From positions 24,862,001-24,926,000 of the forward strand of contig OX359246.1 in NCBI GenBank assembly GCA_947179485.1: a stretch of DNA of 64,000 nt. Direction: 5' to 3'. Source of the DNA: Allacma fusca. Its lineage: Eukaryota; Arthropoda; Collembola; Symphypleona; Sminthuridae. The notes beneath the pieces were generated by a model, which was not told the origin of the DNA, did not search any database, and saw only the letters and a list, made by a program, of their open reading frames with translations. Below are positions 22,326-35,480 of the stretch, piece by piece (positions within the stretch are counted from its first letter, which is position 1; every line of letters starts with the position of its first letter). The position numbers and the translations under genes were made by a program.

Positions 22326-23728
22326 TTAAAAATTAATGAGCATAGAGACAGAATTTGTAATTATAATGCTAGCGATAGATATCCCAGTTGTTTTTGTCAT
22401 TCCAAAATAGGAACCTAGCATTACCTGTAAGGGTTTGCATGACCTCAGAAGCATCCGGAGCTCTTGCCTCCGCAGTCCTCGGAGCTCTGAACTGTTAAAA
22501 AGACGCTGGCGGAGCTCCTCATTGGACAGTTCCAACTGAGTGGCAAACAGGGGCAAAATACGGAAACTGTAGAACATCGACGATACCGCAGGTCCGGCAT
22601 AGCTCAGATAGTCTCGAAATGGGATTTTACCCATGAAGCGTACCGACCCATACCAGCAGATAATCCCGATAATCATGAACGCCAGTGTGATCATTGGATA
22701 TACGATTGTTGAGAAGACAAAGTTATGCAGCTGGTTGAGTACCTGAAGCTGTCTGAACTCCTGAAAGGATTTTGTTATATCGTGCGACGGTTTCTTAATC
22801 CTAGGGAATAAATAAATCCATAAAATAATAATAATAAGTCGAATAAATGTCAATTAATTCAGCGGGATTTTCATTTTGTCAAAAAACGATTAATTACCTA
22901 TGAGTCAGCATAATATTTACAGTCTCAATGTATACAAATACGAGAATCCCGATCAGATTGACTGTAAAGATGAAGTTTAGCGTCCATTGAAATGTAAACC
23001 AAGTGAAGAAAAATTTGAGTAGTGGTGTTTGCTTTTCTGGAAGGACCAATGACAACCAATTCTTATGGGAGTTCAAGTGAGACACTGCTGTGAAGGCGTT
23101 GATCAAATATCTTCCAAATACATACAGAATTACGATCTTAATTAATTTGTAGTCCTTTTGGTTAAGGATTTTTCTCGCTAAAATCAAAAGCGTTTCAAAT
23201 ATGAAATTAATTTTGTATTACTTTCAAACAGCATGAGAATTCTTTTTAACAAATAAAACTTCCAAGGTTTCTTTGACTGTTGTCAAGAATAAAACTTTTA
23301 TGAGTTAATAGAGGGATTTATTTAACCCCCCTAATAATAAGGGGAATTTAAATACCTGCAAGTTTTGAGCGGAGCGACACCAATAGGTTGAACATGAAAA
23401 CATACTCTTCATGGTAAAACATAGCATTCATAGTTAAGAAAAAAATCAAGACTGCGAAAAAAGCTTGTTTAAAAATCAGCGAAAAATAATTAATATTTTC
23501 AGCTGACAATGAGCCCCCCTCAAATCCATGACTGAAGAAAGTTATCAACCGAAATAAAAGATACAAGGCCTGAATCACTGCTACACTGCCGCTTGAAAAG
23601 TACCAATAATATTTGTTAAAAATGTTCCCACTGTAAAGAAAGTCTCCTTTGAAGAAACAAGGGATCATTTTTAGCTTGTATGCAAGTACTATGATTTTCC
23701 TTGAATTCGGCAACGTTTCAATGAACAT
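22326..23728 (-). CDS. Gustatory-receptor-like 7TM chemoreceptor, copy B
   Basis: Close paralogue of the gene at 2,237-3,618. Exons are 23728-23356 (373 nt), 23177-22898 (280 nt) and 22800-22326 (475 nt), with GT-AG introns in phases 1 and 2, giving 375 aa. Splice sites are well supported: CAGGTATTT and TAGGTAATT donors, TTTTAG and CCCTAG acceptors. The protein has several hydrophobic spans per exon and the receptor-type C-terminus (LRGLRRQEL, LLRSCKP, then a last span ending MLINF with TN in place of the common TY). The intact frame in both duplicated copies argues that the receptor is under selection. It lies head-to-head with the intact NRF-6-like gene 5.4 kb away. Its ligand is unknown. 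Confidence 0.72.
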
Positions 23729-23739
23729 CCTTTGGAGTC

Positions 23740-24434
23740 AATTTAAACAATTTGATTTTTAACGGAATGATTTTTGGCTTGTAAGTAACCTGGGTGAGAC
23801 CAAGCTTCATGAAGGAATGAATTTGTACATTGCCTGAAGCCAGAATATTACTCCAAACAAATCGGCCTACAAGCCCTGCACAATTTTTAGATAATTCTTG
23901 TCAAACAACAATCAATCAATAATTATTTGTTAGTTTATGTGATTGTAAGCAACCATCATGGGAATTAGTTTAAAATATCGTGCCAGTATTTCTGAAATTT
24001 CAAGTGAGCAGTGTTCACTTCAACGACAGGGCAATTAAAATAATTATGACGGTGATTGCACATGGAATTGCTCGTAGATGTACATATATATTTACATACA
24101 TGTACATACTCCTTTCAATTGCCTAAAGATTAATTACAACGTTATTAATATAACGATATAATAATATTTAATAACTTGATTGGATTAAATCTCTTGTAAA
24201 ATATAGAGAAAATACGAACAAAAATATGAGTCACTTTGATGGTGACAGGTATGATTTAAATTGCCCAATTAATAAATCTGATTTTCTGAATTTACCTTGC
24301 TTGCATCCAAGTAACGGAGGTATACAAGAACTATGTATATATAATTTTGTGTAGGCAGGTGCAAATTAAATTAATGCTCGCACTCTACTGTTCCTATATC
24401 AATCGCTTATGAATGTGTAGTATAATATAATCCT
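23740..24434. other. Receptor upstream region, unit B
   Basis: Matches 3,640-4,290 of unit A. Non-coding, AT-rich, with short TA runs. Confidence 0.6.
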
Positions 24435-25875
24435 TTATACTAATCTGAAAGTGATTGTCTTGATGATGGTGCCAGTCGTCACTTATGTACATTACATGTT
24501 GAAGTATAGCGGTTCATTTTTTTCTTTCATTCATGAAAAAAATTCTTTGATTTTTATTTTAAAGCATTTATTATTTGTACGAATGAAAAAAATTAACCTC
24601 AATATTCTTTTTTAACATTCCTTTTTTGTTTACTTCAACAGGATTAAGTTAAAGTAACCAAGTGATACAACTTAATCCTGTTCAAGTCAACAAAAAATAA
24701 TGCCATTTTAGATTACAAACCAGAAAACATTAAAAAAGAGAGAAAAGAAATTCCACAATGCTAAACAAGCTACCAACAAGTTACTATCTTGCATCTTGGA
24801 ATTTTTTATGGTTAATTCAAATCAACTACCGCTTGCTTATTGTTAGGCTTGGGATTTTGCGAAAAATGCGAAATTCTAAAAACGATTAGTTACGGTACTC
24901 CCATGGGGGTGAAACGTAACCCCAGATGTCGGTAGAATCCAGAAATGAAAAAATAAATTGCGAAATTTGCGAAAAATGCGAAATTTGCGAAATGGGAAGT
25001 TTAAGTGCGATTAATATTAAATCGCATTACAAAATCCTGAATCTTGTAAAATATTTTACATAGACCAGTAATATTTTGAAATTTTTATTATTAAATTCGG
25101 TAGTATGTCTATTCAACGAACAACTGACACTCATGCTGTAGAAACGTGCCCCGTCCTTTCGAGTTTGCATTACTTCACATATTTAAATCCTATGATTTAT
25201 CGCATTGCTTTTACTCAATAATTTTCGTGGAGCCAACTTTTAATGCAGTAAATTCTTTAAATAACGGTTTAAATTTAAGGGTGAAATTCTGCCAGCTTGC
25301 AGTAAATAGTTGAACAATAAAAGTAATTAAGAGAAATGAAAATACAAACAGATTAAAAAATACAATTTCACAGCTTTAAAAAGTTTACAGCAGTTTCCGG
25401 AAAGTGGACTGATAAATTGTCGCTTTATCTCAATAAAAAACACCCAACAAATAAACTCTGGGAAGACGCTCAAATTCTGGATCCTTGATTTTGCCCGGAA
25501 AATATTCGCAAGGGCATTTAATCGTCGCTTTCAAAAGTTTTGATCAGGCCAATTCCATTAGAAGATTTGGTTCAATACCATACACTGAGTAAAATGGAGA
25601 ATGGCCTGACCAGAGTTGACCCCCTTAAATTCAAATAGATTTTAAAAAATTTTAAATTTAACTTACCTTTACCAGGAAAGTAAGGAAAAAAATTATGCAT
25701 AAAGGTATTAATAAGCGACGAAGTTGGTTTCTGTCACAGATTTTACCCATTAGAGGTTTAAAGGATCCGTTGCATTTATTTAAACGGAGAACAGCCTTAT
25801 ATGTAAAAATGGCCTAATTATATATTAAGTTAAATATTTTAAATGATTTACAAACCTATGCTATATATATATATA
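24435..25875. other. Unit B-specific block, non-coding, repeat-rich
   Basis: Absent from unit A at the equivalent place (near 4,280). It contains an inverted repeat at about 24,627-24,692 and, from 24,844, repeated GCGAAAAATGCGAAAT-type words introduced by TAGGCTTGGG, which looks like a hAT-type left end. No matching right end was found. A TA microsatellite closes the block. Either an insertion in B or a deletion in A. Confidence 0.45.
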
Positions 25876-28800
25876 TATCTTTATTGCATGCTGTATAGTG
25901 AACGACCTTTGCGCCACAACCTTATTTGTCACAAATAAATGGTGAGGTATGAGCTCCCATCCTTTCTCCATATACATACATACATATATATCTAACGCTC
26001 AAATTCATTCAGATACCTTTCAAAAGATTCCCTGGAACTACCCTGGAATCAAATTTCTCACAAACAAGTATCGAAAGATATTCTTAAAAATACGTTTTAT
26101 AAAATATTAAAGATCGATTTCAAATTCTTCAAAAAATCCGTCTTCAGCACATTACTCGGCCTTGTGACCAACAAATTTGAAGTAGATCAATGAAACAAAT
26201 GTGAAAAGAAAATTAGGATGAGTAACATGTCGACTGGAAGTAAGAATTTTGTAGAAGAACCTTTGTATGTAATTATATTAATTCACGAACTTTATCCACC
26301 ACTTTTGCCGATATTTTTCAACCCCTGGTTAGTTTTCATTTTGCGAACTCAAAGAGTAAATAGCTATGTGGATATTGAGCGGTAATTAACAGATTTTCCT
26401 TAACAGGATTGTACTCATTCTTTTTATATTTGAATCATTGTACAATACAAGCGTTCGACCGCCCAGAACTCCATATCGCTGGAAGTGTGTGAATGAACAC
26501 AAAGGCAGCATCCACAATTAAAGTCTACAGTGTGGGAACCGTGAGTTCCCAGGAGTTCCTGGGTTTATTTACATGAGTCTAACCAAAATTTGATTCTCAT
26601 AAAGATTATGATTACTTCACATTTAATTACTATAAACCCTTTGACCTTGCATGTTTATTACAGTTCCACGTTAATTGTGAGACTAAACTGTGTAACCTAA
26701 TATAACATTTTGACATAATCTCTTGACATTCACATCCCAGGACTGTGTATTCTGAACCATTCTCTTTGGACCAATTCCAGCATTTATTTTAATGTAATAA
26801 TAATTGTGAGATTTATTCAATCCTGTTTACCTTACACATGTACTCAAAGCTTAATTTTACTGAAGCCTTGTATGTACATATGTATAATTATGTATTGTAA
26901 TTTTTGATGTGGGACACTGGAAGACGAGGTTCTTAGGTAATTGCTCTATGACTCACATATGTATACGTAGCTCCTATATGATGTAATATTATTTATAAGT
27001 TTATGAGCAAGAGTCTCTAATAAAATTATTATTCTAGTGGAATTTCCTAGTAATGCTGTCAATATCTCATTCATGCTATTGTAGGAAATTTACTCTAAAA
27101 AATTCTATTTTGAATTTCCTTCCTGGAATGTTCACTATTCTAGCACAGTCAGTTGTTAGTAATTCCCTCAACAATGAAATTCAGGATGTTGCAGTTCATT
27201 GTGAAGTAGTTTACACTTACAGGGCTGATTATTGTAGATGCTTTCCTAGGTCCATCCCTGGTCGCTGAACAATGATTTGGAACTTTTGTGACTTTGAGTA
27301 TAATTTTTGTAGAGACCCGTTATGTATTTTCTCTGACGACGTTATTTCCAAGAGTGAATTACTGATGAGTCCCAAATCTTTATATTATATATATTATATT
27401 CTATATATATATATGTATATATACATATATACAGAGGTATGGAAAATACATGAAATTTATTATTAAAATACAAAATAGAAATACATTTCCAAAAACATGA
27501 AAATACAAATCTAAAATACAAATACCAGGAGTAACTTTGCTAAGATACAAAATAAAATACTTTGCTTCCAGTTAAAACTGAAAATACGAAATGAAAATAC
27601 AGTATTTGAAATACAAAATACATTATTGAAAATAGCCTCAAACTTATCTCGAAGTATGTCTGAGATTTATCAGTATCTCAAGTTTATTCTCTCAAAGAAA
27701 CTTGGGGAATTTGGCCAAATAATTGGATATTAAAAAATTATTCAGCAAACGTAAGGTAATAAGTACGTGATTAGTGTTGTGCATTTATGTAGATCAAAGT
27801 AGATTAACGTGATCCTAGATACACAATATGTTTTCTTAAAACGACTTAACTTATATCTCCTGGGTAATTTATTTATGGATTTTCAGTTTACGTAACTAAT
27901 TTAACTAACTGCAACACATATGTGCATTGAACTTTTTATATATTTTTATACCAAGTTAGTACTTCAAACCAGGCAAAAAAGAATTGGCTTCGAATTGTTT
28001 CAAATTAGTTCTTTCACATTTAAATAGTAATTTGGAAATGTTTTACAGACAACCTTGACAGTTACCAGAGCTATGTATTTTGAAATTATATTTTGTATTT
28101 GAAATACCGGATGGGCAAACGTTACAAGATAAATAAATACAAAATACCATGACGTCCATAGATCTTCAAAATACGAAATACAAAATACAATCGAAATTTT
28201 AGTGCCAATAAAATACCAAATACAAAATATTAATTGTATTTCAAATACTATTTGAAATACGATATTTCAAAATATTCCACACCTCTGCATATATATATAT
28301 ATGTATATTGTATATATATACATATTATATAGGTTATTGGTTTCGTTTGTAATTGTGGCGATCATGTCTGAAGTGAGAGATTATTCCAATGGTGTCTCTT
28401 AACTTACTTGAGGATGCTATAAACGAGTGGTTCATAATTGCAAAATAAATAGCTATTATATATTGAAAGGGGAGAACCTCCCCTCGTAATGATTATGATA
28501 TGTACATATAGGGATGAGAGAATTTGGAAATTATTTGTGAGATGCTGATATTTCTATAATATTTTTTTATGAAAGGTGGAACTAGCGTCAATGATCCCGT
28601 AATCTATTACTTCACTATCAGATAAAAATATCTGTGAAATAACATAATTAAAAGCCTGAATTTTGACTGTGAAAACTTGGATATGAAATTTTCACATAAA
28701 TCATTCTCATTCCCACTAACCTTGTAGTAACAGGAACTATGTACATACATTTACTCCTACTGGTTTTTACTAATTAAATCAGATATATAGATTATAATGC

Positions 28801-29167
28801 CACCTAAACCCATCACTCATTTAGTATCCAGCACTTCTCACTCCCAAGCATCAGTTGAACTTATATATTGTCTGTGTAAGGAACTAAAATCATTTCCAAT
28901 TAAAATCAAATGTTTAGTATCTAGGTAATTAAGCGTGGCAGTTTTTTCCTGAAAGCAAATGAATTATAGTGGGAATTAAAATACTGTACGTAAGTCACTG
29001 TGTGTTGAAGAATCCAGAATTTATTCTAGTTCGGTGTTCCTCCTTCCCGACGATACCCTGAGTTTCAGTCCTTAATTATTATTCCTACTTTAGTAAATCC
29101 TTCTTTTGACAAGTCACCATATCAGAATACAATTTCTTCCTCATCCCATTAGGGTCAAGGGGTCAAC
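25876..29167. other. Intergenic region upstream of the acyltransferase, unit B
   Basis: Matches 5,883-7,541 of unit A except for an extra block at about 27,224-28,872. That block holds a TA microsatellite (about 27,385-27,440), the hAT MITE at 27,432-28,287 and further TA repeats. The conserved parts flank the start of the NRF-6-like gene. No other gene seen. Confidence 0.55.
27432..28287. mobile_element. hAT MITE of AAATAC type, copy 2
   Basis: Same family as 10,798-11,737: ends CAGAGGTATGGAA and TTCCACACCTCTG, subterminal AAATACAAAATAC-like motifs, AT-rich centre. The 8-bp duplication is CATATATA (27424-27431, 28288-28295), inside a TA microsatellite. It lies in a block that unit A lacks altogether, so unit A gives no clean empty site. 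Confidence 0.9.
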
Positions 29168-32100
29168 ATGGAAAAGCCCCGGTTGACAGGTTAGCTATTT
29201 TCCCAAGCTTCTGGGGTATTTCAAATCGAACGTCAATTAATTGTAGTTATGATTTTCTGACAGAATCTTATTTTTACTTCCAGGACTTTTGAACGGACTG
29301 CTGATTCTTTATATTACATTACAACAAGTGCAATCACAAGGCTCATTTGATTTAACTACCCAAATTTTCAAGAAAGTTGAACCCCATTTCCAATTTTTCC
29401 GTGAAAAATGGCTGACGCTCCAGGAGAAAAAAGAGGATGGAGGAGAAAATTCAATGGAGAAGTTTACAAGGGAATTTAAAATGTCAAACATACTAAGCGA
29501 TAATTTAGAGTCTGAAATATTTCTTAACTTAATATTGGATAATGTGACCAAATCATGTTCAGATCATGTAAGGTGGATTATTTCGAGAGTAACTTCTGGA
29601 AATGCTTCGCGATCTCAGGAACAGTCGGCATTACAAAGTAAGGATTATTGTTGGATTTTTATAATTTTTTGTAACTGTTTTTCGGTGCCTCTGTTTATCA
29701 GTGTACACATTTAATTTGGTTATTTATTTTGTTCAGTGCTCGATTCAAACGGAAAGTTGACTCCACTCTTTTTTAGAGTTGATGTTTCCGCACCCGGAGA
29801 TTTTCATCGATGCCTTCAGGTTCAGGCCGAGATGACTGATTTAGATGTAGCAGGTTCTCAGGTTGGAGCTACAATCAAGGGGAAATACTGCACTAGCTTT
29901 CTCTTCCCAAAACCAAGTTTGTGGGCAGAGCTTGGATACATTGAAAGTCAACAATCTCCGGAAAATTCATTCAGACCAAATGAGGAAAAGTCTTTTGAAC
30001 TTGTCATTGTAATTGCTATTTTATATTAAATATGACAGTGTAATCTCTCTCTACGGGAGGATCCCCTTAGGCATACAATTTTGAGTTCTTGAAGGGATGG
30101 AGATTAACATTCTGGAAATTCCTCCAATTATTTAAGTAAACATACGTATAAAAGTCCCAACTGAGTTATTGAGGTCACTTAAGAGAGAGGGCGCTGTAGT
30201 CGGGAGTAATATTTTCACTGACGAAAAATAGCCTCATTGTTGACAATTATCCAGAATTTTTCCATCATTAGATTTCGTGAAGAAAGATGCTAACACAATT
30301 GACTGTATACATTTAGGAACGGATTCGTGATTCAAAATTTTCGGCAGTTTTGCCTTTGATTGGGAATTGTTTGCCTGCCTCATGCTCTGAGAATGATGTG
30401 GGGAAAATTGTAAATATGTTTCACGACAAAACGCAATCAAATTACTTGGGCCAAGTGGTAGTGGGATGTTACACTAACGAAAAACCTTTGGACACTAGTG
30501 CTACCATTTTTGTGTGAGTTGTCAAATTATTGTTATTTTTAACATTGAGTTAGTCACCTATTACCAATTCCGGGGATCCCTAATATAAGCGGAAAATAAA
30601 TACATTTAGTTCATTCGAATTTTATGGATTTCAGAGGAATTTTAGCGGTGATTGGAACCTTGTGTACAGTTGGAACATTGTTGGACGTATATCTCTCGTC
30701 CTTGAACAGAACTTCCACCAATACAAGTATGTTAAAAAGCTTTGAGAAAATATTTCGAAATATAAAAAAGTAAATTACACGTTAATGTTTTGATTTAAAC
30801 CATTATAACAACTGTTACTCTCTCAACAGGGGTTGATGTACGGATTATTTTGGCATTCTCCTTCTACACCAATACAAAGAAACTTTTAAGCATTCCCAAT
30901 GAACCGGGCCAATTAAGCTGCCTCAACGGGATAAGATTCCTTATAACGGCCTGGACCCTGCTTGGCCACACATTTATTTTTATTTGGTCCCCGAACACGT
31001 CAAATTTCATGGACTTAAGCCAGGTTTTCCTTTAACCTAAATAATTATTCATTAATCCCCATTACATTCACAGGGAAAATGTAACTGGATTTTGGATCAA
31101 TATTAAAATGCATTGAATTGAAGCCTTCAACCAGAACTTATAACAAACAATAATTTTCTTGTTTCTGGAAATGCTTTCATTCGGAGTTCGTTGTGTTTGT
31201 TGGATTTGTTTGTGTTTTGGTTATCATTAAATAATTATTGTAAAATATTGTATTCCAGCTACCCAAGGACTGGGCAGTTATGCCAGTTTTAAATACTTCG
31301 GTTGCTGTGGACACATTTTTTACAATTAGTGGCGCTCTCGTGACATATTTTGTACTGAAAGAGTTAGATAAAAGTGGGGGTAAACTCAGCTACCCATTAT
31401 TTGTATTAGACCGTATGTTTAGGTAAGCTCTGCGTAGTAGATGAGTTTCAAAAACATGTCTTCAGATTATTAACTGCTTACAGAATTTGAAAGGATTTTA
31501 TTGTTCACACCAATGATTAAGAAAAATGACAGAGATGGCTTTTAATATTCCAACAGATTACTGCCCACGTACTTATTCACAGCAGGATTTGCCGCCACTT
31601 TGCTCCCGTATTTGGGCAGTGGCCCATTTTGGTACGTGGTGGAAGGTGAAAGTGAAGCTTGTGGACGACATTGGTGGCATAATATTCTCTTTATCAATAA
31701 CTTCATGACCTATGATGATACTCAAATGGTAAGGCAATTTCCAGACAGTGTAGTGATATTGAGCAATTACAGATGAAACGACTGGATTTTTAGTGCAACC
31801 CAGCGTCCTGGTACCTGGCCAACGACACCCAGTTTTACCTCCTAGCGCCCTTGGTGATCTTGCCATTGTGGAGGGAAAAAAAGTTGGGGCTGGCTTTAAC
31901 TGGTATCCTGGGTTTGGTTTCCGTGATTATACCCGGAATCATCAAAGCTAACAAGAACTTACCAGCGGTCTTTACATATAGCTTAGAGTAAGCCATGTTT
32001 TAAATTTTGCTCCTTGTGAGCTAACCTGGAGTGACAAATCTCGATCAAGTTTTTTTTTGAATTTGGTATACATTGAATGGAATGTGTTGAAATTTGAACG

Positions 32101-32840
32101 TTTGATATTGCAGCATGAAAAGTTACATGGAGGATATTTATTATAAACCTTGGACCAGATTTGGTACTTATATTGTTGGAATTGTTTTGGGGTACTTGTT
32201 ACATTCCAATTCAAAAAACCCGACACTTTTTAGCAATCTTCCTAACAGGATAGTGAGATTAGGCTGGTTAACTTGCACTGTTGTGGCTGTTGGAATTATG
32301 TTTGGAGGAGTGTACTATTCGGATCCCGACAATGAAGACGCTATCTATAATTCCCTTCATTCTGCTGTATATTGTGCTCTTCACCGTGTGATCTGGAGCA
32401 TCTGCACTGCATGGGTCATCTTTGCTTGTGCAACAGGGAATGGGGGTCTGTTAGACACGATCCTGTCACATAAGATTTTCGTACCCCTAGCACGTCTTAC
32501 CTTCGGTATTTATTTCTCGTCGTGCCAAGTCCAGATGGTCTATCATTACAAGCAACCCCATCCATTTTATTATAGTAAATATAACACGGTGAGGAACGTC
32601 TATGTATATTTTTTGGGCAAATATTAATTATTACATTTATAATGACAAAATATCCATCTTCAAAAAAAACGTTTGTTTCCATAGATTTTCCTGTTCTTTG
32701 GGCATATGGGTATGTGCATATTGGCGTCATATGTGCTCACCATGCTAGTGACGACACCTTTTACTGAGCTGGAGAAGATAGCATTTCGCAAACGGGTGAA
32801 GAAACTTCCTCCAGGTGGCAGCACTGTCAAGAATGATTAA
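29168..32840 (+). CDS. NRF-6-like (nose resistant to fluoxetine) membrane acyltransferase, copy B
   Basis: Eleven exons, all phases consistent, 763 aa: 29168-29189, 29284-29637, 29737-30008, 30317-30513, 30635-30726, 30830-31023, 31259-31422, 31557-31728, 31794-31987, 32114-32588, 32685-32840. The start gives a short basic stretch followed by a hydrophobic segment (LLNGLLILYI), a signal peptide or anchor. Residues to about 280 form the extracellular Cys-containing NRF domain (KGKYC, then CLPASC at 234-239). From about 282 there are some ten membrane spans of the acyltransferase-3 family with the landmarks CLNGIRF, GH, VDTFFTISG, WWHNILFINNF and NPASWYLANDTQFYLLAP. The C-terminus has the usual PFTELEK followed by a basic tail. 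In Caenorhabditis elegans, NRF-6 and NDG-4 act in uptake or transport of lipids and drugs; the reaction here is not known. The frame looks intact, unlike copy A. Confidence 0.92.
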
Positions 32841-34083
32841 AAATCTTATTGTAAGTGTCAAGAGCGCCCAATTTTGTTAATTATCGCTGTAACGTACCGT
32901 TGTTTTTTGAATTTGAATTTAATTGTGGATTTGTTGACATAAAATAATAGTTAATATAATTGCTTTATCTGACGTATAGTTGTAGCAATAAATATACATA
33001 CATCCTCCTCACAGGTCCCCGAAAGTACATTTTTTTACAGTTTTGTGTGACGAAACAATTACTGCATGTGTCCTAATTTCAACAGAAAAGATAGCTCGGG
33101 TCGCCCATTAGTAATATGCATAATTACATGTATTGCCTCATTTACATAATTATGTCCAGCATGGAGGATGTTCATTTTACGACGTTTTACTGTTTGGAAA
33201 AACAGTTTCTAGAATAATTTGATTCTCTAGCATTGCCATATCGTGCGCAGGTTTTTCACAAATTGTCCAATATGAGCAACAACAACGAAGCAAATTTCAT
33301 CTAAAGGGTTGAAATTACTTGCGTTCGAAATAGTCAACTAAATTTATTATATAATTTGACAAAAAAAGTATTTCGTACACTGCAATTTATTCCATCTCGA
33401 CTCTCGACCCACTAATTTTTAGGACCTCCAAGTGGATCAACGATGACTTTTAAATTTAATTAGTAAAAATTAACGCAGTATACACCAAAACCACTGCAAT
33501 GAAAATGCTTTTCATGGCAATTTGGAACGCTTTTCGGGCAAAATTCTCAAGACATTTTCAACTCGATTTCCATTATATAAATTGTTTCTCTTTATTCCAT
33601 AATTCTGCTCGAAATAGCGCGGGGATAGTCGAATTTTGAGATCATGTTTTGCTCCAGTTACGATCAACCATTATAACATCATTTTCCAGAGCTTCCGAAG
33701 CTGCAAAGATAATATGTCGAGACAAATAAGCCAGAATGATCTTTTGCTCCATCATAGCAAACTTTTGCCCTTCAAAGGAATACATAATAATAACTTTATT
33801 ATAATATATATTTTTCTTGCAGCTGCAAACGTAGACTTCCAAAGAATGGATTTTGAAAACATGATATTAAATTGAAAGTACGATACATTAATTGCATTAC
33901 AGTGCAATTTCCCCTAAATGAATCTGTAACTCTTCGAAATCTAAACACATACACAGTACATATATAAACATATGTAAAAAATACAAAATATATATTTATA
34001 TATATCTTTTCCTGATGAATAAGAAACTGTTACTCCATTGAATCTGCAGATGAAACTGTAGAAATGGAGAGGGAAATCGGACT
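32841..34083. other. Intergenic region, no gene
   Basis: Between the acyltransferase gene and the next receptor gene. AT-rich. Two short overlapping frames on opposite strands (33,636-33,875) are not convincing. Nothing repeated was recognised. Confidence 0.5.
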
Positions 34084-35480
34084 TCAAAAATAAATAAGTA
34101 GGGAAACAGAATGAATGATAATTATGCTGACAACAGCTATGGCTGTCGTTCTGTCCACCCCAAAAAAGTTTGAGATCATTATCTCCAAAGGTTTGCAGGA
34201 TCTGAGCATCACCCGGAATTCTTCCCGTTTAGCTCCTCTCAACTCTCTACTGTTATACCAACGCCGACGACGTTCTTCATTGCATAGTTCCTGCTGAGTG
34301 GCTGCAATGGGGTAAACTTGCAAACAGAGAAAAATGCAAGCCATCCCAGGTAACAGAAAGCCTAGATAGTCTCGGAGTACGATTTTCCCAAAGAAACGAA
34401 CCGATCCGTACCAGCTCACAACGCCCGCTACAATGAACGTTACTGTAAAGCCCGGGTATACGATAGTCGAGAAAACGTAATTGTAAAGCCCATTTAGTAT
34501 TTGCAGCTGTCGGAATTCTAACATTGATTTTGATATATCCGCACCCCTGGTAACATCCTTTATCCTGGATTACAAAGTACAAACAAATTGAGCTTTTTAC
34601 ACAATTCTGAACGATTTATTGCAAAAAACGCTTTTTGGAATCCAGAAAAAATCCATATCGATTTCTCCAAGATTGACCTCAGAAAAATATAATCACAGAT
34701 AAAACTACAAAATATTTACCTGTGTCCCATCAAAACATTTACAGTCTCAATGTACACGAACACAAGGATGGCAATAAAGTTAATGGTAGCAATAAAATTT
34801 AATCCCCATTGGAACGTAAACCATGCAAAAAATAGCTTCAGAAACACTGTACGATTCTCGGGTGGGAAAAGCGATAACCAGTATTGACTTGCATTTGAAT
34901 TGGAAATGGCGGAGAGACTGCTCAGCAAATACCTAACTGTTATGTATGGGAAGACGAATTTTATTATTTTGTAGTCCATTCTTCGCAGAATATTTCTCCC
35001 TAAAAAAGTAAATGAGTCATTAGCGCTTAACAATATCTAGTAAATGTACAGCTAGAACTCATTTTAAACAGGGTTTAACCTACCTGCCAATCCAGACCGG
35101 AAGGAAGTCAAGAAGTTGAACAACTGAATATGCTCTTCAATAAAAATCATTGTATTAAATGTGTACGTACAAATGAACAATGAGATGACAGACTGACTAA
35201 ATATCAACGAGAAATACTTAACGTTAGTGGCAGGGCTTGCGTCGTGGCCAGAAATAAAGAAACACGACATTCTATAAAGGAGGTACAGAACTTGAACAGT
35301 TACCACACCCCCACATGAGATGTACCAATAAAATTTACGAAAATAGCTACCACTGTAAAGGACATTCCCTTTAAAACGTATTGGTAAAAGTTTCAATTTT
35401 GATATAAGAGTAAGAATTTTTTTGGAATAGGGAAGTGTTTGTGTGAACATTGTCCCAATGTTCCCCAAAGGAAATTGCAA
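34084..35480 (-). CDS. Gustatory-receptor-like 7TM chemoreceptor, third member
   Basis: Three exons: 35480-35084 (397 nt), 34999-34720 (280 nt), 34564-34084 (481 nt), GT-AG introns in the same phases (1 and 2) as copies A and B, giving 385 aa. Exon 2 has exactly the same length as in the other two, and the protein aligns with them (LLISKL/LPIRFKGNVLYSG, WFTFQWGLNFI, FVYIETVN, EFRQLQILNGLYN), but it is clearly more diverged. Translation could also begin at the second Met (35450), which aligns better with copies A and B. The C-terminal span ends SVSLLIYF. It appears intact. This is an older duplicate in the same cluster; ligand unknown. Confidence 0.7.

Larger units (their letters stand above)
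11745..32515. repeat. Tandem segmental duplication, unit B
   Basis: Direct repeat of unit A. Homology resumes immediately after the hAT MITE (GTAGTAATGGAAC near 11,775) and runs through receptor copy B and acyltransferase copy B to the point in exon 10 where unit A stops. It is interrupted by a piggyBac-type element at 11,966-22,048 and by unit-specific blocks at about 24,435-25,875 and 27,224-28,872. Sequence beyond about 32,515 has no match in unit A. Confidence 0.88.
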
